64,000 bases of DNA from Gammaproteobacteria bacterium. GTDB taxonomy: Bacteria; Pseudomonadota; Gammaproteobacteria; Steroidobacterales; GCA-2729495. Under the pieces are notes generated by a model. It was not told the origin of the DNA and searched no databases. It saw only the letters and a program-made list of their open reading frames with translations. Below are positions 50,312 through 59,567 of the stretch, one piece after another. The stretch is taken from contig CP054183.1 in assembly GCA_015709695.1 (NCBI GenBank), positions 930,001 to 994,000 of the forward strand. Direction: 5' to 3'. Numbering within the stretch: position 1 is the stretch's first letter; every line of letters starts with the position of its first letter. Made by a program: the position numbers and the translations under genes.

Positions 50312-51190
50312 ATGACCATCGAGGAACTTACAAGAATCATCCGGGCCGCTGGAGGTCGTGAGAACGCGATGGCATACGCCGATGCCTTGCTCGAAAAGAT
50401 AGATCGCGTTGAAGCCAGCGGACGTTTCGCCGGTCTGCTCAGCCAGTTCTGCACTGCCCGAGAGGCGGGGGATTTCCGCGGGCGTGTCCTTGAGGTCAAC
50501 TTTGCCGAACTGTTTGTCAGGAAGGGACATGATCTGATCTATGGTGCCCGGCAGGGAATGACAGGAGACATCGACTTTCGTTGGAACGTGGCCGGTCGCG
50601 AGATGTTCATTGAGATGAAACTTCTCGGGCAGCATCGAAACACCAAGGCGGAGATCAATCGGCAACTGGAGAGAACCAGCTTAGGCGCCATGCATATCGA
50701 CAATGATTTGCCGGATGTCGTGAGACTTCAGCGTGACATCATCCAAAAGGCGACTACTCGAAAATTTCATCCGAATCCGTCGGCGACAGCATTGAACATC
50801 GTGGCTGTGGATGTTAGCGAACTCCAGCTGGGGACTGTCGATATCGCCGACTGCCTGCTGGCTGCGGGCGGCAATGCTGTCGTGAGTCGGTACTTTGATG
50901 CTGCGTATTGTCGCGAAGGTATTGTTGGCGTGTTCGAGTCGATCCCCGATACTGCCGGTACTGAGCAGAACCGATGGGTCGCCGAAGTGCATAAGGTATC
51001 TGGTGGCGAACCGCATCCACGCCAGTATATCCACGCTGCGATGTTTCTATTTCGAAAACCGCGGGAAACCGCAGCCCTGAGCTACAAATTGGCGTCGGTC
51101 ATTGTATGGAACGCGGCGCTCGTTAGGGCTGACGTGGCGCGTGCTGTCGAGTTGGCTCTGCATGAGGTACTTCCCAGAGAAGTAGCGTGA
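50312..51190 (+). CDS. PD-(D/E)XK nuclease-like protein
   Basis: A 292-residue protein that I cannot name. Residues about 58-112 have the order expected of a restriction-endonuclease fold: an early Glu (GRVLEVNFAELFVRKGHDLI), then GMTGDIDFRWNVAG and the F-I-E-M-K strand, giving E-(n)-D-(n)-E-x-K. The rest is alpha/beta without a known motif. It is divergent from the SIR2-like gene and may form a module with it, or act alone. No methyltransferase is nearby, so classical restriction is unlikely. Confidence 0.6.
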   Translation: MTIEELTRIIRAAGGRENAMAYADALLEKIDRVEASGRFAGLLSQFCTAREAGDFRGRVLEVNFAELFVRKGHDLIYGARQGMTGDIDFRWNVAGREMFIEMKLLGQHRNTKAEINRQLERTSLGAMHIDNDLPDVVRLQRDIIQKATTRKFHPNPSATALNIVAVDVSELQLGTVDIADCLLAAGGNAVVSRYFDAAYCREGIVGVFESIPDTAGTEQNRWVAEVHKVSGGEPHPRQYIHAAMFLFRKPRETAALSYKLASVIVWNAALVRADVARAVELALHEVLPREVA

Positions 51191-51215
51191 TGGCTCTGAG
51201 AGCATCAGGCGGTTG

Positions 51216-52565
51216 TTATGGGACCGCCTTTTGAATAGCCACGATCACGGCGCGATTGCCATTCACTAAAGATTGAATGAGGGGTAGCAGAACTTTGGTC
51301 GTTCCCGCGGGCGAGCCGATGTATCCCGCGCGTATCAGACTGAAGAACGCGTCGTCACGCAGATAAGTACCGCCGAGGGCGTTGTAGCTAACCAGCATTC
51401 CGCCCCGAGGCCCCCTGTTGGTGGGGCGACGTCGCAGTCGCTCGAAGTGTTCAAGAGGAACGGTGATCGCTGCGCGTGCGCCAATCTTGTCCCGCCGAAC
51501 GAACTTCATGTAGAACATCCCGGGATTGAGACGATAGTCGGAAGGTCTCGATGGGAGCTTTCGCTGGAACCTCTTCATTCGTGCGACTTCCTGGGAGAGT
51601 TTGGCGTCGGGTCTGTAGATCCAATCACCAGGGACGCCAGCCTTGCGGGCCGCGGGGTGTGGGTTCAGCATCTTGTACTGAACCATCACTAAGCTCCTGC
51701 GGATTACGTTGTGGTAGATAAGATCAATACCAAAAACCCGCTCCAGCGGACGGCGATTGGCGGTGATCACTTCCAACACTTCGTTGTGCCGTCGAAACTC
51801 CGCCCGACCTGTTACATGGACAGGGCCCAGCGCGAGCCCTGGTATGTGGCGGGCGTCATGCTCGATGACGGAATCCTCCTGTAGCCAGTACGTTGAAAGT
51901 TCGGTGTCCTTGGCTTTGAGCACGTCAAGCTCGCGCGGCAAGGCGTCGATGGGAAGACCGAAAATCTCAAGTGCGGTACGGATGGCGTCAGCCTGCAGTT
52001 GTCGGTTGGGCCGGTCGACCAATGGCCGATGTAGGCGGGAAGCGAGGGTGCTCATCGCTGCGTGATTGTCTGGTATCTGCGCAAGTGCCTTGATGAGGTG
52101 CGAGCTGGAGACGGGCGGAAGTGGGGTGAGGGCGGCTCCCTCCAGTAGGCGGGCGCGCAAGTCGTGGGGAGTTGCTCCTGAATGGAGGAGGTCTGCAATC
52201 CCCTTCAGGGTAGACGGCGTGATGGGTCGCGTGGAATTGATCTTGATGCCGCGCTCGATAGCTGTGAGCTGACGCTTAGCGACGAGAATGCCGATATGCG
52301 CGTCTGTCGGGTCCTCTGGATCTTCGGAAAACGGGCTTGGTGCGGAGACGATAATGCAGATCGTCGGTGGTCGGACATCCTTGATGAGATCTGGCGCTAT
52401 GGCCATCGTGAATGGGCGCCCTATGGATCGTCGTTCGGTGAAAGCTCCAAACTGGTCAGACGTCAGGCGGATTATCACGAATCTCCGGGATTGAACGGCC
52501 TGCACGAGGTCTTGCAGCTCTTCCTGGGTCAGTCGTTGCAGGTGCGGCGAACGGTTCGCTTCCAT
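51216..52565 (-). CDS. Unknown protein at the end of the Gabija operon
   Basis: A 449-residue protein of no family I recognise. Its middle part, TGRAEFRRHNEVLEVITANR followed by VFGIDLIYHNVIRRSLVMVQ and YKML, could be a divergent PD-(D/E)XK core (E, then D, then Q-x-K), which is only a suggestion. The last 100 residues hold several basic strands. It lies on the gajA-gajB strand, about 300 bases after the 297-residue gene, so it could be part of the same cluster or a separate defence gene. Confidence 0.5.
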   Translation of the reverse strand: MEANRSPHLQRLTQEELQDLVQAVQSRRFVIIRLTSDQFGAFTERRSIGRPFTMAIAPDLIKDVRPPTICIIVSAPSPFSEDPEDPTDAHIGILVAKRQLTAIERGIKINSTRPITPSTLKGIADLLHSGATPHDLRARLLEGAALTPLPPVSSSHLIKALAQIPDNHAAMSTLASRLHRPLVDRPNRQLQADAIRTALEIFGLPIDALPRELDVLKAKDTELSTYWLQEDSVIEHDARHIPGLALGPVHVTGRAEFRRHNEVLEVITANRRPLERVFGIDLIYHNVIRRSLVMVQYKMLNPHPAARKAGVPGDWIYRPDAKLSQEVARMKRFQRKLPSRPSDYRLNPGMFYMKFVRRDKIGARAAITVPLEHFERLRRRPTNRGPRGGMLVSYNALGGTYLRDDAFFSLIRAGYIGSPAGTTKVLLPLIQSLVNGNRAVIVAIQKAVP

Positions 52566-52867
52566 AGCGGTTTCCTCGTGGCGAACTTATCGAGGTCGCA
52601 AGCGATGCCGGCCGGGCGACGCGTTTCTGGGAAAATAGCCGTCAAATGCGCGTCGCGCAGGACGCGAACAAAGCCTAAGGTGCCCGCATGGGTGATAGTG
52701 GGTGGTTCGCGATTCTTGAATGGCTGCAAGAGTGCGAGCGACCATATTGGCTCCTATGGCCTCAAGTAGGTGACCGGCTCGTCGTTCACTAGGTTGGCGT
52801 TGTTCCCTGCTGAGACCCATCGAAGCTGTAGCCTTAGCCAAGGCGTGCGCCGCTGATGCCGTAACTG
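52566..52867 (-). other. Stretch without a secure gene; one coupled open frame
   Basis: About 300 bases lie between the 449- and 297-residue genes. One minus-strand frame (52587-52871, 94 codons) begins with a GTG that overlaps the upstream stop (GTGA), which would favour a real gene. But its second half (CSRPARRAFDGYFPRN and after) is Arg/Pro-rich and looks like non-coding frame noise. I see no terminator or RNA. It could hold the promoter of the 449-residue gene or a decayed small gene. Confidence 0.3.
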
Positions 52868-53761
52868 TCACGAAGTTGTCTCTTCGGAAGGGTCTGGTCT
52901 ATGTTTCGGTGCTGATATTGCTCCGACTAGTGACGCCGCTGTAGCGAGCGCCAAAGTCGCCTCCGCTCGGCTGAAAATCTCCGGATCGCCGTCGTCACCG
53001 ACATGATGAGCAGGCTGGGTGAGGGAGACGAGGGCTTCGCCCATGGCCAGAGTCCTATCTAGCTTGGTCATGGCGCGACGCTGTGCGGGATTCGCCAGAG
53101 CGCCGCGTGCGCGCTTGGCTGCGTCCTGTACACCTGCGGCCTTCCACAGGCTCTCCATGGCCCGTCGGCATTCTGCAACACAGGCGTCATACTCCCCGCT
53201 CTGCAGGAATCGGTGAGCTTGGCGGACGAGTACCAACGGCGTGCTCGCGTCCGAATCAGGTGCGAGCGAGAGTGGGAGGCCGATCAGAAGCGCCTCGGCA
53301 GTGCCGCCTTCCGCAAGAATCCGCAGCCAGTCACCCAGGCCGACGTTGATACTGAGTGTCTCATCCAACGGACCGACGCCGTACTGACCGAGAGTGTTTC
53401 CGCGGACTTCGACTCTGAACACCAAGCCGCGGTTCTGGCGGCGGCTCTCCAGGGCGAGCAGTTGGTCGGCGGGCAGAGTGAGATTGTATATGAGGGGGGT
53501 GCGATACGGGATACCTTCGCGTGCGCGCTCGGTCCAAGCAACCTCGGGGTGACCGTGTCCGAGATGAACGGAGTCAGAGCCGCCCTCGACCGCGACGCAT
53601 ATGCGGACATAGGTCCCGAAGACGGCATAGTCTTGGTCGCGCCTCGGATGAATGCTCCATTCGAGCGTGAATCGCAGCAGCATCGCCCCTGTAGCTGGCA
53701 CGGCACTAACCTGCGTAAGGCGCACATCGCCGATCACCGTGGACTGATAATTAATCCCCAT
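52868..53761 (-). CDS. Unknown third gene of the Gabija operon
   Basis: A 297-residue protein that I do not recognise. The first 160 residues look like a beta-rich domain (TQVSAVPATGAMLLRFTLEW, VFGTYVRICVAVEGGSDSVH), followed by an all-helical part (LVRQAHRFLQSGEYDACVAE, CRRAMESLWKAAGVQDAAKR) resembling HEPN-like helical bundles. It starts 30 bases after the gajB stop with GGAGG about ten bases upstream, so it is probably co-transcribed with gajAB. Canonical Gabija has only two genes, which makes this linkage notable. Confidence 0.5.
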   Translation of the reverse strand: MGINYQSTVIGDVRLTQVSAVPATGAMLLRFTLEWSIHPRRDQDYAVFGTYVRICVAVEGGSDSVHLGHGHPEVAWTERAREGIPYRTPLIYNLTLPADQLLALESRRQNRGLVFRVEVRGNTLGQYGVGPLDETLSINVGLGDWLRILAEGGTAEALLIGLPLSLAPDSDASTPLVLVRQAHRFLQSGEYDACVAECRRAMESLWKAAGVQDAAKRARGALANPAQRRAMTKLDRTLAMGEALVSLTQPAHHVGDDGDPEIFSRAEATLALATAASLVGAISAPKHRPDPSEETTS

Positions 53762-53791
53762 TGATTCATGGCCTCCTTGAGTGGCCGATAA

Positions 53792-55528
53792 TCAGGACGT
53801 TTGCGGCGTAGCGCTGAATTCCTGAAAGCCACTCGCGAGCAGGGCTGGCTGCAATTCGGAGAGCGCATTGGTAGGCACGCCGAGCCATAGAAGGTCTCGC
53901 GCGCGGGTTATCGCCACGTAGCCGATTCGCCCTAGCTCGCTGCCCACACCGGTCAGTAGTGCGCTGGCGTGGTCCTTGTTGGCTAGGTAGAGGACCGCAT
54001 CCAGACTCTCTCCCTTTACCTGGTGGACGGTATCGACGCGGATGCGTGCGTCTGCGTCCGCAGCTAGATCATTGGCGGAAGCAAGGGGCGAGTTCGGCAG
54101 GCTCTTCTTGGCGAGCTTGTTTCCGAGATTGTCGGCAGTCGCCAAGCCGTGGTCCTTCGCAAGAGTCGCAAGCAGCGCCTTGGTTCGCGCAACCATCTGC
54201 GGATGCCACTGCGTGTCGGCAATCAATGCAGAGGATGGGAGGCCGGAACCAGCGTCGCGCGTGAATGCCCAGATCAGGCGGCGTAGCGATCGGTCTGCAG
54301 GCTGTTGTGATGCCTGCGTTATCCTTGCAATGAGTCCCGGTGGCGGAGCGGAAAGTAGACCGACAATGCAGGCTGTCACATGCTTGAAGGCGCGTAGGAA
54401 GTCCTGATGCCGATCGCGAAGTATTGCGGCTTGCGCCATGCCTCGCACAAGTCCTTGGCCGGGAGCGCCCTGATTGCCGGCGAGCTTATCTGCGAGATCG
54501 CGGCCCCGGCAGAGTACCGCAGAGCGCTGGACGCTCAGTCCAGCGGCTTCGACGGCAGCCCGGAAGGCGGCCACGAGTTTCTCGCGGTCGGCGTTCTTAT
54601 ATGGAACGTAGAAGCTGCCGTGCGTCGTCGCGGGCGCGCATCGGTCCGGGGCGTCCGTGCGTGTCGCCAACTTGTTCGCGACATCCAGGATCGCTGGCAC
54701 TGAGCGGTAATTCCTTGTCAGGCCAAGATTCTTCACGCCAGGTCGGAGTCCGTATTGCGATAGGAACGCCCCGTCCGCTCCCGCGAATTGGTAGATCCCC
54801 TGATTTGGGTCACCGATTAGCGAGACTTGACACCCTGCCTGAATAAGTTGCTCGATGATCGCCTGGTGCAAGGAGCCGATGTCCTGCGCTTCATCTATCA
54901 GGATGTGCGCATAGCGCCGGGCGAGTGCGCGAAGTATGGCCGGCTGATGCTGGAGGGTGCGGTAGCACCAGTAGCGACCGAGGTTGTGCGTGTAGGCGCC
55001 GATCTTCCCCAGTCGCTGGACGATGTCGGAGGCATAGGTAGTATCGAGTCGCCTTGTCTCGTCATTGTTCGAATAGCAGAAATAAACAGACCCGGTGTCG
55101 ATCCCGACCTGCATAGATGCAATATCGCGAGGATAGGTGTCGGTCCGGAAGTTGAAACCGCTCAAGAACGCTTCACCACCGGTTACCAGAAAGGCAGCTT
55201 GCTTCGCCTCCATCGTCCTGTAGGCGTGTGGGCGAAGTACGTTTCCAGTGATGAATCCATCAAGAGTGTCGATCTCGACGCGGCCGAGGGCAGCGCCGGC
55301 GGGTGCATCCTGAATCAGTGCGTGATAACCCTTCCTGAAGGTATCAACGGCAACATTTGAAAACGACAGCAGCGCAACGCGACTGCGGTGTGCCCCGAGG
55401 TGTTGCCGTAGGCGTACGAGGCGACGTACTGCCGTGAGTGTCTTGCCACTGCCGGCGCAGGCGATCACCGACATCGGCACAGGGTCCGAGCCAATGACAT
55501 CCAGTTGCTCCTGCGATAGCGTCGTCAC
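53792..55528 (-). CDS. gajB: GajB, UvrD-like helicase of a Gabija defence system
   Basis: A 578-residue superfamily 1 helicase. Motifs in order: Walker A MSVIACAGSGKTLTAVRRLV, motif II HILIDEAQDIGSLHQ, motif III SLIGDPNQGIYQFAGADG, motif IV LTRNYRSVPAILDVA, motif V DTVHQVKGESLDAVLYLANK and motif VI YVAITRARDLLWLGVP. In Gabija, GajB joins GajA in a complex that degrades DNA when nucleotides fall during infection. I chose the GTG at 55528, whose GTGA overlaps the gajA stop, over the longer frame to 55594 that runs inside gajA. Confidence 0.88.
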   Translation of the reverse strand: MTTLSQEQLDVIGSDPVPMSVIACAGSGKTLTAVRRLVRLRQHLGAHRSRVALLSFSNVAVDTFRKGYHALIQDAPAGAALGRVEIDTLDGFITGNVLRPHAYRTMEAKQAAFLVTGGEAFLSGFNFRTDTYPRDIASMQVGIDTGSVYFCYSNNDETRRLDTTYASDIVQRLGKIGAYTHNLGRYWCYRTLQHQPAILRALARRYAHILIDEAQDIGSLHQAIIEQLIQAGCQVSLIGDPNQGIYQFAGADGAFLSQYGLRPGVKNLGLTRNYRSVPAILDVANKLATRTDAPDRCAPATTHGSFYVPYKNADREKLVAAFRAAVEAAGLSVQRSAVLCRGRDLADKLAGNQGAPGQGLVRGMAQAAILRDRHQDFLRAFKHVTACIVGLLSAPPPGLIARITQASQQPADRSLRRLIWAFTRDAGSGLPSSALIADTQWHPQMVARTKALLATLAKDHGLATADNLGNKLAKKSLPNSPLASANDLAADADARIRVDTVHQVKGESLDAVLYLANKDHASALLTGVGSELGRIGYVAITRARDLLWLGVPTNALSELQPALLASGFQEFSATPQTS

Positions 55529-57273
55529 AGCACTGCTGGCTTCAGTTGGCAGGCGTGCGCAACGGCGTTCTTGATGTAGTCTGGCACTTGGCACGGCGCG
55601 CCATCTGACAGCACTTGAGCAAGAGCCTGGCCGAATCGACCCTTCTGAACATTATTCTGCTTGCGCTCGAACATGCCGCTGAATAGCGCTCGCGCCTTAG
55701 CTGCGTCGTCCGTCGCGGCCTCAACAGACGATTCGACTATTTCGCCGATTCTGGGATGCAGCTCCTTGAGTGCCTTCAACATCGCCGCACGATTGTCAGC
55801 GTGAAGGGCAAGGTCATACTCCAATGTCTTAAGCCCGTGAAAGACCTTAACGAAAGTGTCTTCGCGAGTCTTCATCTTGGCGGTGTTGCTGGAAACCGTG
55901 ATGGTGTCCCCTGGCGCAGGGTAAAGCGCCTGCGGCTCGTTACCATCTCCTGGATCATCTACGGGATCGGCATCCGTGATCGCCGCCACGGGAATTCTCA
56001 GCGCCTTCTCTCCGAAGAGCGGCAGAAAGGAGTCGAAGTTCAAGCCTTCTACGCTGATAAGGCTGATGCCATGTTCGCGTAGCTTGTGGCCACACTTCTC
56101 GGCAAGAACACTTACAAGCATCAGTTCCGCGGCCCCCTCGACGAAGATCACGCGACGTGCGAAGAATAACTCGGCGCGGGTCACGTCGAGGTAGCGTTCG
56201 AGCTTCTCTCTTTTTCCTGCCGGGAACTCGATTGTTCGCGGGAAGAAGGCCTCGATCTTGCCCTCCATGTCCACTAAGCATGTCAGCGTATCGAGGTTCG
56301 CGATGCTGGCGAAATTCGGTGAATGACTGGTTACAAAGAGTTGAACGGGCTTCTCGCCCTCCGCAGTCTTGATGGTCTCCAGATAACCAAGAAGCACGGC
56401 CTGGAGCTGCGGATGCAAATGTGCTTCTGGCTCTTCAATGATGAGGCCACGATAGCTGGCCTCAGGGTTCTTTGCCAGCTCGCTGAGTACGACGGCCATG
56501 AAGATCAGGTTGTTGAACCCGAGTCCGTTTTGCTCGATCTCGAAGGAATCCACCAGCAATGACAAGCGGGAAGCCAAGCGTTGGAAGTCGCTGCCGCTTA
56601 GGCCGAGATCCAAGGCTTGGGCTAGAAGGGGCCCGAGCATGCTGCTATGTCGGTTCTTGATGGCATCTTGGGTAGTGACTACCGGCTGGTGCTTCTTGAG
56701 TTCCTCGTCAAGCTTCTGCAGGGCAACGTTGATGCCGTCTCGCCCTACGTCGTCGGCGAGCAGTTGGAACAGCCTGGACAACTGGCTCGTACGGTTGGGT
56801 TTCAGGCTCTGCGAAGCATCGCGAAGAGGCGGGAGATAAACGCCCCGCAGGTTCTCCATCATCTCAGCAGTCAGGCCCACGTCCTCGTGGTCGCCACACC
56901 AGCGCTTGGCGCGCATTCGGCCGGTCTTATCGGCATCGGTATAGCGAATGGTGATATGGGCTTCGAGTTTTCCGCCGCTACCGGGTTTCAGAGCCCCAAG
57001 GAAATCTGCTTCTTCGTCCAGATCGAGGTCGCGGAAGATGTACTGGAAGACGATGTCGCCGGCCGGCTGACCAGCCCTGGGATGGTGGACATCGTCGATG
57101 TCCAGCCGAGGATAAGGTTCATCGTGGCCTGCCAGCAGTGCCCGGAGTGCATCGATGACTGCGGTCTTGCCGACATTGTTTGCGCCGACCAATACGTTGA
57201 GCCCCGGCTGGAACTTCAGCTCCACCTGGGCCAGCTTCCTGAAATTCCCGATGTTCAACTGCGCCAGATACAC
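55525..57273 (-). CDS. gajA: GajA, OLD-family ATPase/TOPRIM nuclease of a Gabija system
   Basis: A 582-residue protein with an ABC-type ATPase head (Walker A NVLVGANNVGKTAVIDALRA at about 28-47; Walker B GLIIEEPEAHLHPQLQAVLL near 277; H-loop VTSHSPNF) and a C-terminal TOPRIM nuclease domain (RRVIFVEGAAELMLVSVLAE with the key Glu, then VAAITDADPVDDP). This OLD-plus-UvrD pair in one operon defines Gabija. The start is GTG with AGGGA upstream. It is the first gene of the minus-strand operon; about 266 bases without a gene lie before it. Confidence 0.9.
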   Translation of the reverse strand: MYLAQLNIGNFRKLAQVELKFQPGLNVLVGANNVGKTAVIDALRALLAGHDEPYPRLDIDDVHHPRAGQPAGDIVFQYIFRDLDLDEEADFLGALKPGSGGKLEAHITIRYTDADKTGRMRAKRWCGDHEDVGLTAEMMENLRGVYLPPLRDASQSLKPNRTSQLSRLFQLLADDVGRDGINVALQKLDEELKKHQPVVTTQDAIKNRHSSMLGPLLAQALDLGLSGSDFQRLASRLSLLVDSFEIEQNGLGFNNLIFMAVVLSELAKNPEASYRGLIIEEPEAHLHPQLQAVLLGYLETIKTAEGEKPVQLFVTSHSPNFASIANLDTLTCLVDMEGKIEAFFPRTIEFPAGKREKLERYLDVTRAELFFARRVIFVEGAAELMLVSVLAEKCGHKLREHGISLISVEGLNFDSFLPLFGEKALRIPVAAITDADPVDDPGDGNEPQALYPAPGDTITVSSNTAKMKTREDTFVKVFHGLKTLEYDLALHADNRAAMLKALKELHPRIGEIVESSVEAATDDAAKARALFSGMFERKQNNVQKGRFGQALAQVLSDGAPCQVPDYIKNAVAHACQLKPAVL

Positions 57274-57539
57274 CGTACCGTCCCTGGTTTTCCGTTGTTG
57301 GATTAGTTAGTTACGAGCCTGCCAGAGTGTATCGGCCGGCCCGCCCATTGGAAGATGCCTGATAGGGAGAAGCGGGCTCTCGATTTTCCGCCAATGCCGG
57401 CGGACCAGCTAGCGCAAGAGGAGCTGGAGGGGGCGGGCGGAGGCCGGTGGCTGCGGCTGCACCATTATTCACGGAGAGGTACGGCTCAAATTGGACCTTG
57501 GTGTTGAATCTGCTGGTACGTCGGTCCACACCGGTCCCC

Positions 57540-57953
57540 TCACGAGCGCGCCGCTACGCACGCCAGCAGCCCGACGATGCTGGCGAGGATTGTCCATTCC
57601 CTAAGCTGAGGGCTTTCGACCGGAAGACCGTGTGCGTGTCTGACGAAGTGCTCGCAATTGAATCCTGCCCAGGAATAGGGCCGGTCTCGAATGGCGCGTG
57701 CTCGCTGCAAGACAGTCGCTGCTGGCAAGCAGCCTGGGTAGCCGTCTGCAGTGACATCTCGCCCTTTCGCAAATTCGGAGTAGGGCTGCTCGACGAAGCC
57801 TTTAGTGTCGGCCGAGAAGGCGAGCACGCTACGCTCCGCACTCACGATGCGATCGCCAATCAGTCCCACGTGGTAGTACCAGTCGTGGCGTACTCGAATG
57901 ATGGTTCCAGCCGGTAGCTCCCAGACAGACTGCTGACGCTGGGCAATGTTCAT
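57540..57953 (-). CDS. LRAT-like (NlpC/P60-type) domain protein
   Basis: A 137-residue protein of the LRAT-like acyltransferase/phospholipase family: LPAGTIIRVRHDWYYHVGLI with the catalytic His, a middle strand region, and the nucleophile block FNCEHFVRHAHG, then a C-terminal membrane segment (WTILASIVGLLACVAA). Bacterial members are little studied; a lipid- or peptide-cleaving effector is possible. GGAG nine bases upstream supports the start. It is divergent from the XRE gene across 39 bases and, like it, ends in a membrane helix. Confidence 0.72.
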   Translation of the reverse strand: MNIAQRQQSVWELPAGTIIRVRHDWYYHVGLIGDRIVSAERSVLAFSADTKGFVEQPYSEFAKGRDVTADGYPGCLPAATVLQRARAIRDRPYSWAGFNCEHFVRHAHGLPVESPQLREWTILASIVGLLACVAARS

Positions 57954-57969
57954 GATAGTCTCTCCTCTT

Positions 57970-57992
57970 GCATACTTGCATTAAACGCATAC
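57970..57992. promoter_or_regulatory. Candidate operator between LRAT and XRE genes
   Basis: The 39-base gap holds GCATAC twice (57970-57975 and 57987-57992), separated by AT-rich sequence. Direct repeats in so short a divergent region suit binding by the adjacent XRE regulator. The XRE gene has no ribosome site before its ATG, so it may be read from a leaderless mRNA that starts here. Confidence 0.4.
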
Positions 57993-58355
57993 ATGAGAGC
58001 GAAGTCAACATCCCCACCACAGCCCGTGGTCGCCTATCCGGCATTGATTGGCAGGATATTGGCACATCAGCGAGAGTCGCAAGGCATAAAGCAAGGAGAC
58101 CTCGCAGCCTCCTTGGGCTTGTCGCAGTCAGCGTACTCGCGACTAGAATCAGGTGAGTCTGTGTTGAACATCTCGCAGTTGCGCAACATCGCGGGGCGGC
58201 TGGGTGTGCATCCGTCTGCCGTGCTCACCTGGGCTGAACAGTACGAGGCGCAGTTGCGCCTGCAGGGCGTCGAGATCGTGGCTGAGAAGCAAGGCAATTC
58301 TGCCGCGATTGTGATTGGCCTTGGGTTGCTGGCCGCGCTGCTGATGAGTCGATAA
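57993..58355 (+). CDS. XRE-family regulator with C-terminal membrane helix
   Basis: A 120-residue protein with a Cro/C1-type helix-turn-helix at about 18-75 (IGRILAHQRESQGIKQGDLA, ASLGLSQSAYSRLESGESVL) and a closing hydrophobic segment (AAIVIGLGLLAALLMSR). A membrane-tethered regulator divergent from a membrane-anchored LRAT-like enzyme suggests that the pair works at the membrane, perhaps with direct contact between the two. That is inference. Confidence 0.72.
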   Translation: MRAKSTSPPQPVVAYPALIGRILAHQRESQGIKQGDLAASLGLSQSAYSRLESGESVLNISQLRNIAGRLGVHPSAVLTWAEQYEAQLRLQGVEIVAEKQGNSAAIVIGLGLLAALLMSR

Positions 58356-58457
58356 GGAGCCCTGCTAGCCAGCTCCTCCGTCACGACTTGTTCTCTGTTG
58401 AATTCACAAGACGGGCGTGCGCACGACAGTCGCCACTAAGCTAGGTTGCGTTGAGCT

Positions 58458-59567
58458 ATGGTCATCAAAGCGCTTGTAGACAACTGGACACTGCAAAACG
58501 CAGGTGAACTACTCCACTGGCAGTGTCGAGGCGAGTGCGCGCACGAGCTTGACATCACTGCTAGTGCTCGAGAACCGAAGTATCAGGATGTCTCGCAAGA
58601 TGTAGTTGGATTAGCCTGTCTTTGCCAGCTGCTGCAACATCTCGTCTTAAATGATGAGCTTGTCGTTGATGCGGCCTTCATCTCTAGCTGGACAGACCTG
58701 CCGTCAACGGCAGCGCTACATTCGAAGAAGTTGATAGTCGGTCGAGAGTACAGCAGTTCGGCAGCGCTCTGGGTTCCCCGACGAGAGATCCTGGCCAATC
58801 AACTCAGTCGATGTGCACCCGGCATTCAGGCCGGGCACGACGAGAACAAAAAGGAGTTCGAGCAGCGTGGACTGGCATCCGATGCCATGCTGAGCCAAGT
58901 GCTGTGGGGTGCAGCAGGCATGCTGGCTCGTGCGGAGATGTCTCGGCTGCCGTACACGCCCCATCCACTACGAGAGCGTTTACTGATGCATTCTGGATTT
59001 CTAGGCGGACCTCCCAACGCGCGGGAGATGCTCACTAAGTTTGTCGATAGCGAGCAGTGCAAGTTGTACGAACGGACTGGCACCGATGGGATTTTTGGCA
59101 CTCTGAGGCTGCCACCGATCGTCGTAGAAGTCATCTCCGAATGCGCAACGCTAGGACAGCTTATTCCGACTGCAATCGCGCTCCGCAGCCGTTATGCAGA
59201 GCTTCGCGGATGGTTGGGAGAGCTGCAACAGGGGCTAGACGGGGAAGACATGCGTGAGGTTTTGGCTCGCAGGAAGACTCTCCAGAGCGTCAGCGTTAAC
59301 ATTGATCGACTCATCGGACAAAGTGACTCTAAGGGAATCGCATCAGTGCAGCTTGGCATCGATTTCCAGCCCAAGGTCGGTGTGAATGTTGGCTGCGTAG
59401 CGACGGCGCTGCGCAACAGCTTTGGTGTCCGATCTCAAATTTGCCGTCTAATTCTTGCTCCACCTGGAAAATCTGCCTTCCGAAAGATGCTGCGACTTCT
59501 CGGAGAAGAACATACAGATCGCGGCACTGCTATAGAGAGGGATTTCTACGAATTCCAGAGCCGCTAG
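58458..59567 (+). CDS. Unknown 369-residue protein in the defence region
   Basis: I recognise no family or motif. The protein is mostly helical in its middle (REILANQLSRCAPGIQAGHD, LSQVLWGAAGMLARAEMSRL). It ends in a mixed region (VGVNVGCVATALRNSFGVRS) with a possible small domain. It has no signal peptide or membrane segment. It lies on the plus strand 136 bases before the STAND NTPase gene and could be its partner. Codon usage appears less GC-biased than in the transfer genes. Confidence 0.5.
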   Translation: MVIKALVDNWTLQNAGELLHWQCRGECAHELDITASAREPKYQDVSQDVVGLACLCQLLQHLVLNDELVVDAAFISSWTDLPSTAALHSKKLIVGREYSSSAALWVPRREILANQLSRCAPGIQAGHDENKKEFEQRGLASDAMLSQVLWGAAGMLARAEMSRLPYTPHPLRERLLMHSGFLGGPPNAREMLTKFVDSEQCKLYERTGTDGIFGTLRLPPIVVEVISECATLGQLIPTAIALRSRYAELRGWLGELQQGLDGEDMREVLARRKTLQSVSVNIDRLIGQSDSKGIASVQLGIDFQPKVGVNVGCVATALRNSFGVRSQICRLILAPPGKSAFRKMLRLLGEEHTDRGTAIERDFYEFQSR

